Shown here: piece after piece, positions 17,690 through 26,192 of the stretch
How the letters are laid out: every line of letters begins with the position of its first letter
How positions within the stretch are numbered: the first letter of the stretch is position 1
Assembly: GCA_964484125.1 (NCBI GenBank)
Contig: CAZAEK010000003.1
Span: forward strand, 124,001-188,000
DNA length: 64,000 bases
Origin: DSSM01 sp964484125
Lineage (GTDB): Bacteria > Bacteroidota > Ignavibacteria > Tepidaquicellales > Tepidaquicellaceae
Direction: 5' to 3'
Position numbers and translations under genes: made by a program
The notes under the pieces: generated by a model
Database searches by the model: none
The model's input: the letters and a program-made list of their open reading frames with translations, nothing else
Told to the model about the DNA's origin: nothing

Positions 17690-17720
17690 TTGACAAAAAA
17701 AAATATTTATTATATTTTTG
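17690..17720 (+). promoter_or_regulatory. Promoter with TTGACA and TAnnTTTG boxes
   Basis: TTGACA at 17690-17695 is followed after 17 bases by TATTTTTG at 17713-17720, an exact match to the TAnnTTTG -7 element of Bacteroidetes-type promoters. The distance from TTG to TA (20 bases) is also right. Transcription would begin near 17726 and run away from nifJ. No gene lies on this strand downstream, only the candidate small RNA. Confidence 0.65.
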
Positions 17721-17725
17721 TAATA

Positions 17726-17930
17726 GAAGTTAAATGATTATGTTAAGTTCTTTTAAATATAGTTTTGATACTATGTAAATATAGTGAAGACACTATCAAT
17801 AAAGTTAATTATTGCTAAAGAGAAAAATAAGTTGTAACTACAAATAAGAGTGGCTTTTTCATAGATTACTCCCACCAACAATAAACCCCTAAATCCCTGC
17901 TTTCCCCCGAGCAGGGATTTTTATTTTTAT
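17726..17930 (+). ncRNA. Candidate small RNA of about 200 bases
   Basis: A plus-strand unit with its own promoter and a strong terminator but no credible gene between them. Near its 5' end are two consecutive 16-base hairpins: ATAGT/ACTAT (17759-17774) and ATAGTG/CACTAT with loop AAGA (17781-17796). Their stems are similar enough to pair with each other instead. The 3' part is rich in C runs (CTCCCACC, ACCCCT and the loop TTCCCCCG), which could pair with ribosome binding sites. The only small frame is 14 codons from ATG at 17734. I do not recognise a known family; 6S RNA has this size, but I see no long closing stem. The RNA itself is inferred, not shown. Confidence 0.5.
17891..17930 (+). terminator. 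Intrinsic terminator of the candidate small RNA
   Basis: An 11-bp perfect stem (AAATCCCTGCT with AGCAGGGATTT, 17891-17901 and 17910-17920) encloses an 8-base C-rich loop and is followed by TTATTTTTAT. It fits a plus-strand terminator. No protein gene precedes it on this strand. Confidence 0.85.
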
Positions 17931-17971
17931 ACTATATTTTAAAATAAAGTTATCAGACTATTAAAAACATT

Positions 17972-17991
17972 ACTCTACAGGAGTCCGTAGA
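17972..17991. repeat. Degenerate copy of an intergenic repeat
   Basis: ACTC, two bases, then CAGGAGTC and CGTAGAAA resembles the element at 28340-28363 (ACTC, three bases, CAGGAGTC, GTATGTTT). Both can form a small ACTC/GAGT hairpin. Two copies in non-coding DNA suggest a dispersed family; the evidence is short and so uncertain. Confidence 0.4.
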
Positions 17992-18049
17992 AACCGCGTT
18001 ATACTTTGTTAAGAATCAATCTAATTATTTAAAATATCCAAAAAGTTTA

Positions 18050-18092
18050 CGCACAAAAAAAATCCTGTTATTTTATTAAAAAACAGGATTTT
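18050..18092 (-). terminator. Intrinsic terminator of ackA
   Basis: On the minus strand AAAATCCTGTT and AACAGGATTTT pair over 11 bp (18082-18092 with 18059-18069) and are followed by a run of T residues to 18055. It lies 24 bases beyond the ackA stop and should end the pta-ackA message. Confidence 0.85.
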
Positions 18093-18115
18093 ATGAAACT
18101 ATTTTGTAAATTTTT

Positions 18116-19318
18116 CTATGATATAAGAACCGAAACGAGCTCTTTAGTATCTCTGGCAATCATTAATTCTTCGTTGGTTGGAATTACATAGATTCTTACT
18201 TTTGAGTCGGGTAAAGATATATCTGCAAAATTTCCCCTTACTGTTTTATTCTTGTTTTCATCAATTTCAATACCGAGGAATTCGAGATCTTTGCAAGCAA
18301 AATATCTTGTTTCCCAGTCGTTCTCACCAATCCCGGCAGTAAATACAAGAGCATCAAGTCCGCCCATAATTGCAGTATAAGCACCAATATATTTTCTTAA
18401 TCTGAAATCGAAAATTTCGAGTGCAAGCTTAGCTCTTTTATTTCCACTGTGCATAGCATTTTCGAGGTCTCTGAAATCATTACTGATTCCTGATATACCA
18501 TATACACCTGATTTCTTGTTCAGCATTTCATCAACTTCGTTATGAGTGAGGTGTTCTTCTTTTTCTATAAAATTTACAATTGCAGGGTCAAGGTCTCCGC
18601 ATCGGGTACCCATTACTAATCCGTCAACTGGTGTATAACCCATACTCGTATCAATACTTTTTCCATTACAAACAGCACAAACACTTGAGCCGTTTCCGAG
18701 ATGGCATGTTATAATTTTTGTGTTACTTTTATTAAGTGCTTTTGCAGCTATACCGGATACATATCTATGAGAAGTCCCGTGAAATCCATATTTTCTTATC
18801 CTGTATTTTTCATATATTGAATATGGTAAGGCGTACATGTATGCATAGTCAGGCATAGTCTGATGAAATGCTGTATCAAAAGTACCCGCCATAGGTATAT
18901 CTGGTAAAAGATTTCTGCACGCTTCGATACCGAGAATATTGGCAGGGTTATGAAGCGGAGCAAATACACTGTATTTTTTCAGAGCTTCAATTACTTTATC
19001 GTCAATAATTACTGAACTGCTATATTCTTCTCCGCCGTGAACTAATCTATGTCCTATTGCATCAATCTCATTTATATCTTTAATAACTCCGTTTTTTTCA
19101 TCGGCAAGATATCTGAATACCAGACCTGCTGCTTCTGTGTGATTTATAGCTGATTCACAGTTTTTAATTTTTCCGGTTTTTTGAGTTTCATAGGTTATTG
19201 AAGAACCCTCTGAACCAATTCTTTCAACAATTCCTTTTGCAAGAAATGATTCATCATTCATATCAAGCAACTGGAATTTTAAAGAAGAGCTACCGCAGTT
19301 TATTACTAAGATTTTCAT
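18116..19318 (-). CDS. ackA: Acetate kinase
   Basis: A 400-residue enzyme of normal length. It shows the acetate kinase signatures MKILVINCGSSSLKFQLLD, HRLVHGGEEY, GTFDTAFHQTMP and HLGNGSSVCAV, plus the C-terminal TAGIGEND segment, all parts of the ASKHA-fold active site. It interconverts acetyl phosphate plus ADP with acetate plus ATP in the cytoplasm. It follows pta by 20 bases, and nifJ lies beyond the non-coding region, so the three genes give pyruvate to acetate with ATP formation, or acetate activation when run backwards. A strong terminator follows. Confidence 0.98.
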   Translation of the reverse strand: MKILVINCGSSSLKFQLLDMNDESFLAKGIVERIGSEGSSITYETQKTGKIKNCESAINHTEAAGLVFRYLADEKNGVIKDINEIDAIGHRLVHGGEEYSSSVIIDDKVIEALKKYSVFAPLHNPANILGIEACRNLLPDIPMAGTFDTAFHQTMPDYAYMYALPYSIYEKYRIRKYGFHGTSHRYVSGIAAKALNKSNTKIITCHLGNGSSVCAVCNGKSIDTSMGYTPVDGLVMGTRCGDLDPAIVNFIEKEEHLTHNEVDEMLNKKSGVYGISGISNDFRDLENAMHSGNKRAKLALEIFDFRLRKYIGAYTAIMGGLDALVFTAGIGENDWETRYFACKDLEFLGIEIDENKNKTVRGNFADISLPDSKVRIYVIPTNEELMIARDTKELVSVLIS

Positions 19319-19338
19319 TATTTTATATTTTTAAAATT

Positions 19339-20334
19339 TTATTCTGCCTGAAGAGCTGTAATTGCAATAACGTTAATAATATCTTCCACACTGCATCCTC
19401 TCGATAAATCGTTAACAGGGGCTGCAAAGCCCTGGCTTACAGGTCCGATGCAATTTGCTTTAGCAATTCGTTGAACGAGTTTATATCCAATATTTCCCGA
19501 TTGCAATTCAGGAAATATCAGGATATTTGCCTTACCTGCAACTGAACTGCCCGGGGCTTTAAGTTTTGCAACTTCAGGTATTATGGCAGCATCAAGCTGA
19601 AGTTCGCCATCAATTAATAAATCCGGAGCTTTTTCCTTTGCAAGTTTTGTTGCTTCTCTTACTTTTGTAACAAACTCATGCTCAGCACTGCCTTTAGTTG
19701 AAAAAGAAAGCATTGCAATACGTGGCTCTATTTTGCAAAGCGATTTTGCTGTTGAAGCTGTTGCTACTGCTATTGAAGCAAGTTCTTCAGCATTCGGGTT
19801 TGGGTTAATTGCACAATCTGCAAAAAGCATTATTCCGTTATCACCCAATGTTTTATCCTGAAGTTCCATTATAAAACAACTTGATACAATTGAAATGCCA
19901 GGCGCAGTTTTAATAATCTGCAAAGCCGGTCTGAGTAAATCTCCGGTTGAGTGAATTGCACCTGAAACCATACCATCTGCATCTTTCATCTTTACCATCA
20001 TAGTTCCAAAGTAAACCGGGTCAATTATCATATCTTTTGCATTCTCATAAGTTATGCCCTTTGATTTTCTGAGATTGAAAAAGTATTCAACATAACTTTC
20101 GAAAAATTCTGATTTCTGAGGTTCTATAATTTTTATACCTGAAATATTAACATTGATTTCTGAAGCCTTATTCCTGATTTCTTCTTCATTTCCAATTAGT
20201 ATAATTTCTGCAATTCCGTTTTTATGTGAAAATTCTGCAGCTTTAAGATTTCGTTCCTCTGAAGCTTCGGGAAGGGCAATTTTCTTTCTTGAGTTTTTAG
20301 CAAACTTTAAAATTCTATCCATTACACTGCTCAT
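19339..20334 (-). CDS. pta: Phosphate acetyltransferase
   Basis: A 331-residue enzyme, the short single-domain type without the N-terminal regulatory domain found in E. coli Pta. SGAIHSTGDLLRPALQIIK, the ANILIFPELQSGNIGYKLVQR region and GPVSQGFAAPVNDLSRG are diagnostic. It interconverts acetyl-CoA plus phosphate with acetyl phosphate plus CoA. A clear AAAGGAG (20341-20347) lies 6 bases ahead of the ATG. It is followed by ackA in the classical pair. Confidence 0.97.
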   Translation of the reverse strand: MSSVMDRILKFAKNSRKKIALPEASEERNLKAAEFSHKNGIAEIILIGNEEEIRNKASEINVNISGIKIIEPQKSEFFESYVEYFFNLRKSKGITYENAKDMIIDPVYFGTMMVKMKDADGMVSGAIHSTGDLLRPALQIIKTAPGISIVSSCFIMELQDKTLGDNGIMLFADCAINPNPNAEELASIAVATASTAKSLCKIEPRIAMLSFSTKGSAEHEFVTKVREATKLAKEKAPDLLIDGELQLDAAIIPEVAKLKAPGSSVAGKANILIFPELQSGNIGYKLVQRIAKANCIGPVSQGFAAPVNDLSRGCSVEDIINVIAITALQAE

Positions 20335-20436
20335 TTGAATCTCCTTTGAAATGTGTTATTTTTATACAAATTTATGAACTTTGCTTCAATAATTAAATGT
20401 ATTATTTTGCCTCTGAATTGTTAATTTATTGCAAAG

Positions 20437-20883
20437 TCAGAATATGAAAGGAATAAATTTCTTTGTTTTTTTTTGATAAGCAATATACTTTTCCCCAAAA
20501 GCTTCGGTCAAAAGGTGTTCTTCATAAGTATGTTTAAGCAATATCGTTAGAAATAATAAAATAAAAAATAATATACGCATAGGTGAAATGTCATTCAGAA
20601 GTGATATAAAGCAAACTGAAATTACAGAAAGATACATCGGATGTCTTATGTATTTATATACACCTGTTTGAATGAGGACTGAGTCTTTTTTCACATCAGG
20701 AGGAATATTAATCCGCCATTTCATTTGAATAATTCCTATAAAACCGGGTAAGGTAGCCAATATTATCAAAAAAACAAATAAAGGTTTAGAAGGAATCGAA
20801 TTTCCTGTAATAAATATTAATCCGATGAAAGTAAACTGGCTTATAATAAGAGCCAGTGACCTTCTGGATTTGAAATAGATCAT
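20437..20883 (-). CDS. ICMT/PEMT-family membrane methyltransferase-like protein
   Basis: A 148-residue integral membrane protein with about four hydrophobic segments. The C-terminal half has GVYKYIRHPMYLS and EEHLLTEAFGEKYIAYQK, the core signature of isoprenylcysteine carboxyl methyltransferase and phospholipid methyltransferase relatives (SAM-binding RHP and the E...F...Y segment). Bacterial members are mostly uncharacterised; the substrate may be a lipid or small molecule. Its ATG overlaps the stop of the preceding nitroreductase-like gene (ATGA), so the two are translated together. Confidence 0.82.
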   Translation of the reverse strand: MIYFKSRRSLALIISQFTFIGLIFITGNSIPSKPLFVFLIILATLPGFIGIIQMKWRINIPPDVKKDSVLIQTGVYKYIRHPMYLSVISVCFISLLNDISPMRILFFILLFLTILLKHTYEEHLLTEAFGEKYIAYQKKTKKFIPFIF

Positions 20884-21896
20884 TTCAGAAGAATCTCCTC
20901 AAGGTTACGTCTGGGAGTAGGTTTTACAGGTTTGCCGTAACCCATTCTTAAAATTTGTTGGGGAAAACCTTTGATATTCAGCTCAGATTTAACACGTTGA
21001 TTCAGCTCAGGGATTTCAAGTGGTTGATTCAGATAAGATGCAGAAATATTTTCAGATGCGGCACAAAGAAGAAGTCTTTCAAGAGCAATTCCTGTTTTAA
21101 ACCAGTCTTCGGGCTCATTATTCCTGCTTTCAAGAATAACAATAAGAGGAGAACCTTTAATTAGATTTCTGTCACGTCCTGCCTGAATTTTACCCCAGTC
21201 AAGATTTCCAATATAGAAAGGACCAGAAGTTGTGATAACATCATTCTGACCGAATGCATAACCGGGTATTCCATCTTTTGAATCGGATCTTTCCGGATGT
21301 ACCCATTCTGAAAGTTCTTTGCAGAATTTTTGATTTGAAGATTGCAATTTATCTCCCTCCTCTATTATGGAAATCAGTTTTTCTCTGTATTCACCTTCCA
21401 TAACAGAAAGTTTTATTTTTTCTTCGCTTACTATTGTCTGGAAACTTTGTATAATTAATCCGTCAATCAGTTTTTCTTCAAAAGGATTTCTGTTAGTTCT
21501 TCTTTTTGTGAGAGCGAGAAAAAGATTCTTATCTTTTTGATTTTTAATCCTTCCTTTTATAGGAATAATTAAAACTGCAAAGTTATCGTTACTTTTGTTA
21601 ATATATTCAAAGTTATAGTTGAATCCGAAATAATTTAAAGCAGTAAATATATTACCTGCTGAAGCACCAACACTTGTAATCAACTGTCGGTTTAACGGGT
21701 CAATAACCGGAAGACTTCTTGTAAAGTCCGCAATCAATTCCAAGGAATCATCATTAATTCTGATTTTCCAGGGCTGAGTATTATGACCTGATGGAGCGAG
21801 AATAGCATAACGGGATATAAATCTTAGTATATCCTTTAAGTCTCCGTTTTCAGGGAAATCTTTTTCCGATATATTCCAAACTTCTGTATTTTTCAT
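20880..21896 (-). CDS. Nitroreductase-like FMN protein (Acg family)
   Basis: From ATG at 21896 the protein has 338 residues. The frame stays open to another ATG at 21992, but the extra 32 residues are hydrophobic and look like translated AT-rich spacer, so I prefer the later start. SGHNTQPWKIRI, RRTNRNPFEEKLI and the C-terminal LRMGYGKPVKPTPRRNLEEI match the Acg-type flavin oxidoreductases, which are degenerate double-domain nitroreductases. The function of such proteins is uncertain; flavin binding or storage has been proposed. It overlaps the downstream methyltransferase-like gene by 4 bases. Confidence 0.82.
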   Translation of the reverse strand: MKNTEVWNISEKDFPENGDLKDILRFISRYAILAPSGHNTQPWKIRINDDSLELIADFTRSLPVIDPLNRQLITSVGASAGNIFTALNYFGFNYNFEYINKSNDNFAVLIIPIKGRIKNQKDKNLFLALTKRRTNRNPFEEKLIDGLIIQSFQTIVSEEKIKLSVMEGEYREKLISIIEEGDKLQSSNQKFCKELSEWVHPERSDSKDGIPGYAFGQNDVITTSGPFYIGNLDWGKIQAGRDRNLIKGSPLIVILESRNNEPEDWFKTGIALERLLLCAASENISASYLNQPLEIPELNQRVKSELNIKGFPQQILRMGYGKPVKPTPRRNLEEILLK

Positions 21897-22061
21897 TGTA
21901 TCTGTTAATTTAATAAATAAAATTACTATTCTATAAAACAAAAAATAAGATAAAAAAATTAATATTAAATTAATATTGCAGATATAATGCAAAATAAAAA
22001 ATAACTTGAATTCTGATAAAAAAAGCGTTATGATTGTAATTTAAAAGTATCAGAAATAATA

Positions 22062-22385
22062 TTGAGTAATGATATACAAAACGCAGTGGTATTAATAAAC
22101 GAACATTTTGAGATGAGTAATACTGACTTATCCTTAAACGATTCTGTTATTGATTCAATTTCACTGCTAAAACAAAAGATGACAGAAGTTGTAGCATATC
22201 TTATGGAGAAGAATATTGAAAAACTTTTATCTGCAATATACAGGATAGATGTAGATGAAAGAAAATTTAAAGAAGCACTCGATTCAGGAGAAGATATGAA
22301 TCAAATAGCTTCAAACGTTGCAGATCTGATTATAAACAGGGAACTTGAGAAGGTGAAATACCGGAATTTTTATGGTAAAAAATAA
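22062..22385 (+). CDS. Small unknown helical protein
   Basis: A 107-residue protein that I cannot name. The start appears to be TTG at 22062, since no in-frame ATG or GTG lies close upstream. The sequence is soluble, predominantly helical in character and acidic, with a dense charged segment EKNIEKLLSAIYRIDVDERK and a basic C-terminus KYRNFYGKK. It is divergent from the nitroreductase-like gene and its stop lies one base from the comEC stop on the other strand. No motif, signal peptide or membrane segment is visible. Confidence 0.65.
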   Translation: MSNDIQNAVVLINEHFEMSNTDLSLNDSVIDSISLLKQKMTEVVAYLMEKNIEKLLSAIYRIDVDERKFKEALDSGEDMNQIASNVADLIINRELEKVKYRNFYGKK

Positions 22386-22386
22386 C

Positions 22387-24789
22387 TCAATAAATTTTTC
22401 TCAGAATATTTCCATCAGATTCAAATATCAAAGCTCCATCCCTATCGGTTCTGAAAACCCGGGATTTTATTTTTTCGAGCCGGTTTAAAACTAATTCAGA
22501 TGGATGATTAAAACGGTTATTTGCTCCGCATGAAATAACAGAGACTTCTGGTAGAACATTTAATAAAAAAGAGACAGATGAAGATGATTTACTGCCGTGA
22601 TGCGGGACTTTAAGAATATCGCTTCTAAGGAAATCTTTATAATAATGGCTTAAAACATTTTCAACATCAATATCGGAATCAGCAGTATAAAGTATATCAA
22701 GATTTCCGTAAATAACCTTCATTACAAGATTGCTTATATGTTCTGTTTCTTCTCCTTCAAAATTTATATCAGGAGGATACAGGAAAAATAATTTAGTACT
22801 GTCAGAGAGAATAATTTTTGAACCGGCAGTAACAGTTTCATGCGGTACGTTGTATTGATTAAACAATTTTAGTAAATAACTTTTTTGTTTTGAATCATTT
22901 GAACCCGGAATAATTACTTTTTTTATTTTAATTCTTGGAAGAATATAATCAAGCCCTGAAATATGGTCGCTATGTAAATGAGTTAATATTAATAAATCAA
23001 TTTCTTCTGTGTTTGAATACCGGAGATATGGAAGCAATACATATTCAGAACCTGAACCAGTACGTGATTTCGGTCCGATATCAACAACAATATTATATTT
23101 TCCCGGAGTTGTAATTACTGAGCAGTCACCCTGTCCTACATCGAGGAACGCGACTTTGAGATTTAGATTATCATTTTGTGAAAAAAGTATGGTAAGAATG
23201 ATTATTACAGCCGAAAGTATTATTCTGAACAAAATAGTCATTTTCCCTGAGAATAAAATAAATATAACAGAAAAATATATTACTGTTAAAAACAATGTGA
23301 ACTTAAAATAAAAAAAGGCATATTCAATTGAAGAAGTATAATCTATTATTTTCAACTGTATAGTAAGAAGTAATGAGTTGGCATTTGCAAATAGGAATGC
23401 AATGAAATCAGAATAACCAGCAATCAAAACCTGTAAAAAACCGATAATCAGTGAAATATTTGAAAGTGGAATAATAAGAAGATTTGCAATATATGAAATA
23501 ATTGATATTTTTCCGAAATAAGCAGAAATAAGAGGGAGGGTTCCTATCTGTGCTGCAAGAGTTGTAAATATGATTATAAAAAGAGACATTAATATTTTTT
23601 TACCCTTGAAATTCTTTTTTTCAATTCTTTTGATAAATAATTCATCAAATTTTTTGTAAAACAATGCAATTGAAAAAACTGCTGAGTAAGATAGAATAAA
23701 TCCTGCATCATAAATATATTTCGAATCAAACATTAAAATTAATATAGCTGAAAAGGAAGCGAGATTGTAAAATATATGTTTACGTTGAATCACAAAAGCA
23801 AACATAAAAAGAATACCCATTAAGCTTGCTCTGATAATTGAAGCAGGATTTCCGGTAAATAATACATAGAAGCAAAGCAAGATTGTAATACCTATGAATT
23901 TTGCAGTATAATTAAACCTTACAATTGAAAATAGAATAGTTGCAAAAAGAATTACATAAGCAACATTTAATCCTGAAACTGCAATTAAGTGCATCACACC
24001 TGCGTTTACAAATTTCTCTTTCATCTCTTTTGTAATACTGCTACGGTCCCCTGTAACAAGACCTTTAAGAAAAGCTCCTTCGTCACCTCCAATCATTCTA
24101 TCAATGTTTTTATTTGAAAATTCCCTTGCAGGTAAAATAATTTTCTGGTAGATGAAAGGAAGATTTTCTGTTGAAATCACTTCGATATTATCATAACCTT
24201 TCACAAAAAATACTTTATAGATATTATGTATTTCAAGATATTTTCTGTAATCGAAGCCACCGGGATTTTTCTGGGCAAATGGAACTGAAAGCCGCCCGTA
24301 CATAGAAATTCTGTCTCCGTATTTTAAATCAGGCGGAAATTTCATTTCATCAAGTTTTATATCAGGATGAATATAAACGGCAATATTACCTGATACATTA
24401 TAATCTTTATTATTAAAAGAAATTTTTTCGGCTTCAATAATAAACCTTATACGGGCAGAATCATGAACAGGTGATTCGGAAATAATTCCGGTGAGTTTAT
24501 AATCTCTGTCTTTTCCGGTATCACTGAAATATTTAACGGAATCGCCCGGAGATATATAAAAGTCGAAGTTAGCTTTTACAAAACCAGATGCAAAAATAAG
24601 CAATGCAATCGGAAACAGAAATAAATTATCATTAGTTTTTCTGAAAAATAAAAAAACAGAGAATACAATCAGCAATAAGATAAATGGCAAAGAATAAAAC
24701 GGTGAGATAAAAAACACGGAGCCGGAAAGAATACCTGCTACAAAAAGTAAAGCAAATTTAAGCGCCGGTAAGGTTTCAAAAGTTCGCAT
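22387..24789 (-). CDS. comEC: ComEC/Rec2 DNA-uptake channel protein
   Basis: An 800-residue protein with the three-part ComEC layout. Membrane helices and an extracellular OB-like segment fill residues about 1-230. The Competence domain follows (GLVTGDRSSITKEMKEKF and AVSGLNVAYVILFA) with many helices to about residue 530. A metallo-beta-lactamase domain ends the protein (FLDVGQGDCSVI, LTHLHSDHISGLDY, VPHHGSKSSSS). ComEC carries single-stranded DNA across the inner membrane during natural transformation. It is transcribed divergently from the nucleoside phosphorylase gene. All three domains are present, so it looks functional, though other competence genes are not in the window. Confidence 0.95.
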   Translation of the reverse strand: MRTFETLPALKFALLFVAGILSGSVFFISPFYSLPFILLLIVFSVFLFFRKTNDNLFLFPIALLIFASGFVKANFDFYISPGDSVKYFSDTGKDRDYKLTGIISESPVHDSARIRFIIEAEKISFNNKDYNVSGNIAVYIHPDIKLDEMKFPPDLKYGDRISMYGRLSVPFAQKNPGGFDYRKYLEIHNIYKVFFVKGYDNIEVISTENLPFIYQKIILPAREFSNKNIDRMIGGDEGAFLKGLVTGDRSSITKEMKEKFVNAGVMHLIAVSGLNVAYVILFATILFSIVRFNYTAKFIGITILLCFYVLFTGNPASIIRASLMGILFMFAFVIQRKHIFYNLASFSAILILMFDSKYIYDAGFILSYSAVFSIALFYKKFDELFIKRIEKKNFKGKKILMSLFIIIFTTLAAQIGTLPLISAYFGKISIISYIANLLIIPLSNISLIIGFLQVLIAGYSDFIAFLFANANSLLLTIQLKIIDYTSSIEYAFFYFKFTLFLTVIYFSVIFILFSGKMTILFRIILSAVIIILTILFSQNDNLNLKVAFLDVGQGDCSVITTPGKYNIVVDIGPKSRTGSGSEYVLLPYLRYSNTEEIDLLILTHLHSDHISGLDYILPRIKIKKVIIPGSNDSKQKSYLLKLFNQYNVPHETVTAGSKIILSDSTKLFFLYPPDINFEGEETEHISNLVMKVIYGNLDILYTADSDIDVENVLSHYYKDFLRSDILKVPHHGSKSSSSVSFLLNVLPEVSVISCGANNRFNHPSELVLNRLEKIKSRVFRTDRDGALIFESDGNILRKIY

Positions 24790-24887
24790 TCAGGAAAATA
24801 ATTTTTAATTTTTATAAAAAGTATGTAAAACATAGCCTTTTTTAATCAATTGATATTAATTAAATTATATTCTAATAATAGAAAATA

Positions 24888-26192
24888 ATGAACTCCGTAC
24901 AGATTATTAAAAAGAAAAGAGATAAACAGAATTTAAGCAGAGAGGAAATAGAATATTTGATTAATTCATATCTGAAAGGTGAAACAGCAGATTACCAGAT
25001 TTCAGCATTTCTAATGTCGGTATTTCTTAATGGTATGAATGATGAAGAGACTTTCTTTTTAACTGAAGTGATGTTAAACAGCGGAAAAATAATTGATCTT
25101 TCAGATATCAGAAAACCTAAGATTGATAAACATTCGACAGGTGGGGTTGGAGATAAAGTTTCGATAATACTTGCTCCACAGATTGCGGCTTCGGGTATTG
25201 CAGTACCTATGATTTCAGGCAGGGGACTTGGACATACGGGAGGTACTCTCGATAAACTTGAATCAGTTCCGGGATTTTCGGTAAACTGGACTATAGAAGA
25301 ATATAAGAGAATTTTAAATGATACAGGACTTGTAATGTGTGGTCAGACATCTGAGCTTGCCCCGGCTGATAAAAGAATTTATGCGATGCGTGATGTTACT
25401 GCAACGGTAGAATCAATTCCTCTTATTACTTCGAGCATAATGAGCAAAAAACTTGCAGAGGGAGCAGAAGCAATAGTATTCAATATAACTACCGGAAGAG
25501 GTTCGAATATGCCGGACAGAAAAGAAGCCGTAAAACTCGGTGAAAAACTCCTTAGCGTATCAAAACGATTCGGAAAGAAAGCAATAGCTATATTAACAGA
25601 TATGAATGAACCTCTTGGTAAAAAAATCGGAAACTGGCTTGAGATAGAAGAGTGTATTGAAGTAATGAACGGTAAAAGCGTAAGCGACCTTGAGAAAGTC
25701 AATAATGTAATAGCCGGAGCAATGATGATGCTTGGAGGAAAAGTAAAAACCATAGAAGAAGGTGAAACAAAAGCAGAAGAAATAATCTCCAGTGGAGCAG
25801 CGTATAAAAAATTTCTGGAAATGGTAAAAAGGCAGGGAGGAGATTTGAATTATATCAGAGATTGGGAAAATTACAAAAGACCGGAATTCAGCGAAGAAGT
25901 AAAAGCTGAATCTTCCGGATACATTTCAGTTATGGATGCTTTGAAAATCGGACTTGCATCTGTAGAACTTGGATGCGGCAGAAAGAAAGTAACAGATGAA
26001 ATTGATTATCTTGCGGGAATAGAGCTTTATAAAAAATGCGGAGATGAAATAAAAGAAGGTGAATCATTGATGACTCTTTTTGCTTCAGACAGAGGAAAAA
26101 TCAATACAGCAAAAGCTATTGCTGAATCAGGTATAGAAATTTCAGATATTAAACCAAAAGAAAGAGAATTAATAATTGAAATACTTTATTAA
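24888..26192 (+). CDS. pdp: Pyrimidine-nucleoside (thymidine) phosphorylase
   Basis: A 434-residue enzyme of family length. The N-terminal helical domain is followed by the phosphate site KHSTGGVGDKVSIILAP and the signature SGRGLGHTGGTLDKLE, then ADKRIYAMRDVTATVES and the C-terminal domain. It splits thymidine or uridine with phosphate to base plus (deoxy)ribose 1-phosphate in nucleoside salvage. Thymidine-specific versus broad specificity cannot be told by eye. Its 3' end overlaps the TTG start of the nuclease gene by 17 bases, so the two are probably translated in sequence. Confidence 0.95.
   Translation: MNSVQIIKKKRDKQNLSREEIEYLINSYLKGETADYQISAFLMSVFLNGMNDEETFFLTEVMLNSGKIIDLSDIRKPKIDKHSTGGVGDKVSIILAPQIAASGIAVPMISGRGLGHTGGTLDKLESVPGFSVNWTIEEYKRILNDTGLVMCGQTSELAPADKRIYAMRDVTATVESIPLITSSIMSKKLAEGAEAIVFNITTGRGSNMPDRKEAVKLGEKLLSVSKRFGKKAIAILTDMNEPLGKKIGNWLEIEECIEVMNGKSVSDLEKVNNVIAGAMMMLGGKVKTIEEGETKAEEIISSGAAYKKFLEMVKRQGGDLNYIRDWENYKRPEFSEEVKAESSGYISVMDALKIGLASVELGCGRKKVTDEIDYLAGIELYKKCGDEIKEGESLMTLFASDRGKINTAKAIAESGIEISDIKPKERELIIEILY

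Larger units (their letters stand above)
17324..18115. other. 792-base region without a protein gene
   Basis: No reading frame here has coding character. From left to right it holds the nifJ ribosome binding site, a hairpin at 17504-17531, an AT-rich stretch, a plus-strand promoter at 17690-17720, a candidate small RNA ending in a strong terminator at 17891-17930, a degenerate repeat at 17972-17991, and the ackA terminator at 18050-18092. Each is listed separately. Confidence 0.8.

Noticed and set aside
17726..17930. Calling the small RNA 6S RNA
   Set aside because: Size fits, but I find no long closing stem with a central bubble, so I leave it unnamed.
17324..18115. Replication origin in the gene-free region
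   Set aside because: It is AT-rich but I see no cluster of DnaA boxes and no dnaA, dnaN or parAB nearby.
21897..21992. N-terminal extension of the nitroreductase-like protein
   Set aside because: The 32 added residues are hydrophobic translation of AT-rich spacer and the family begins near the later ATG.
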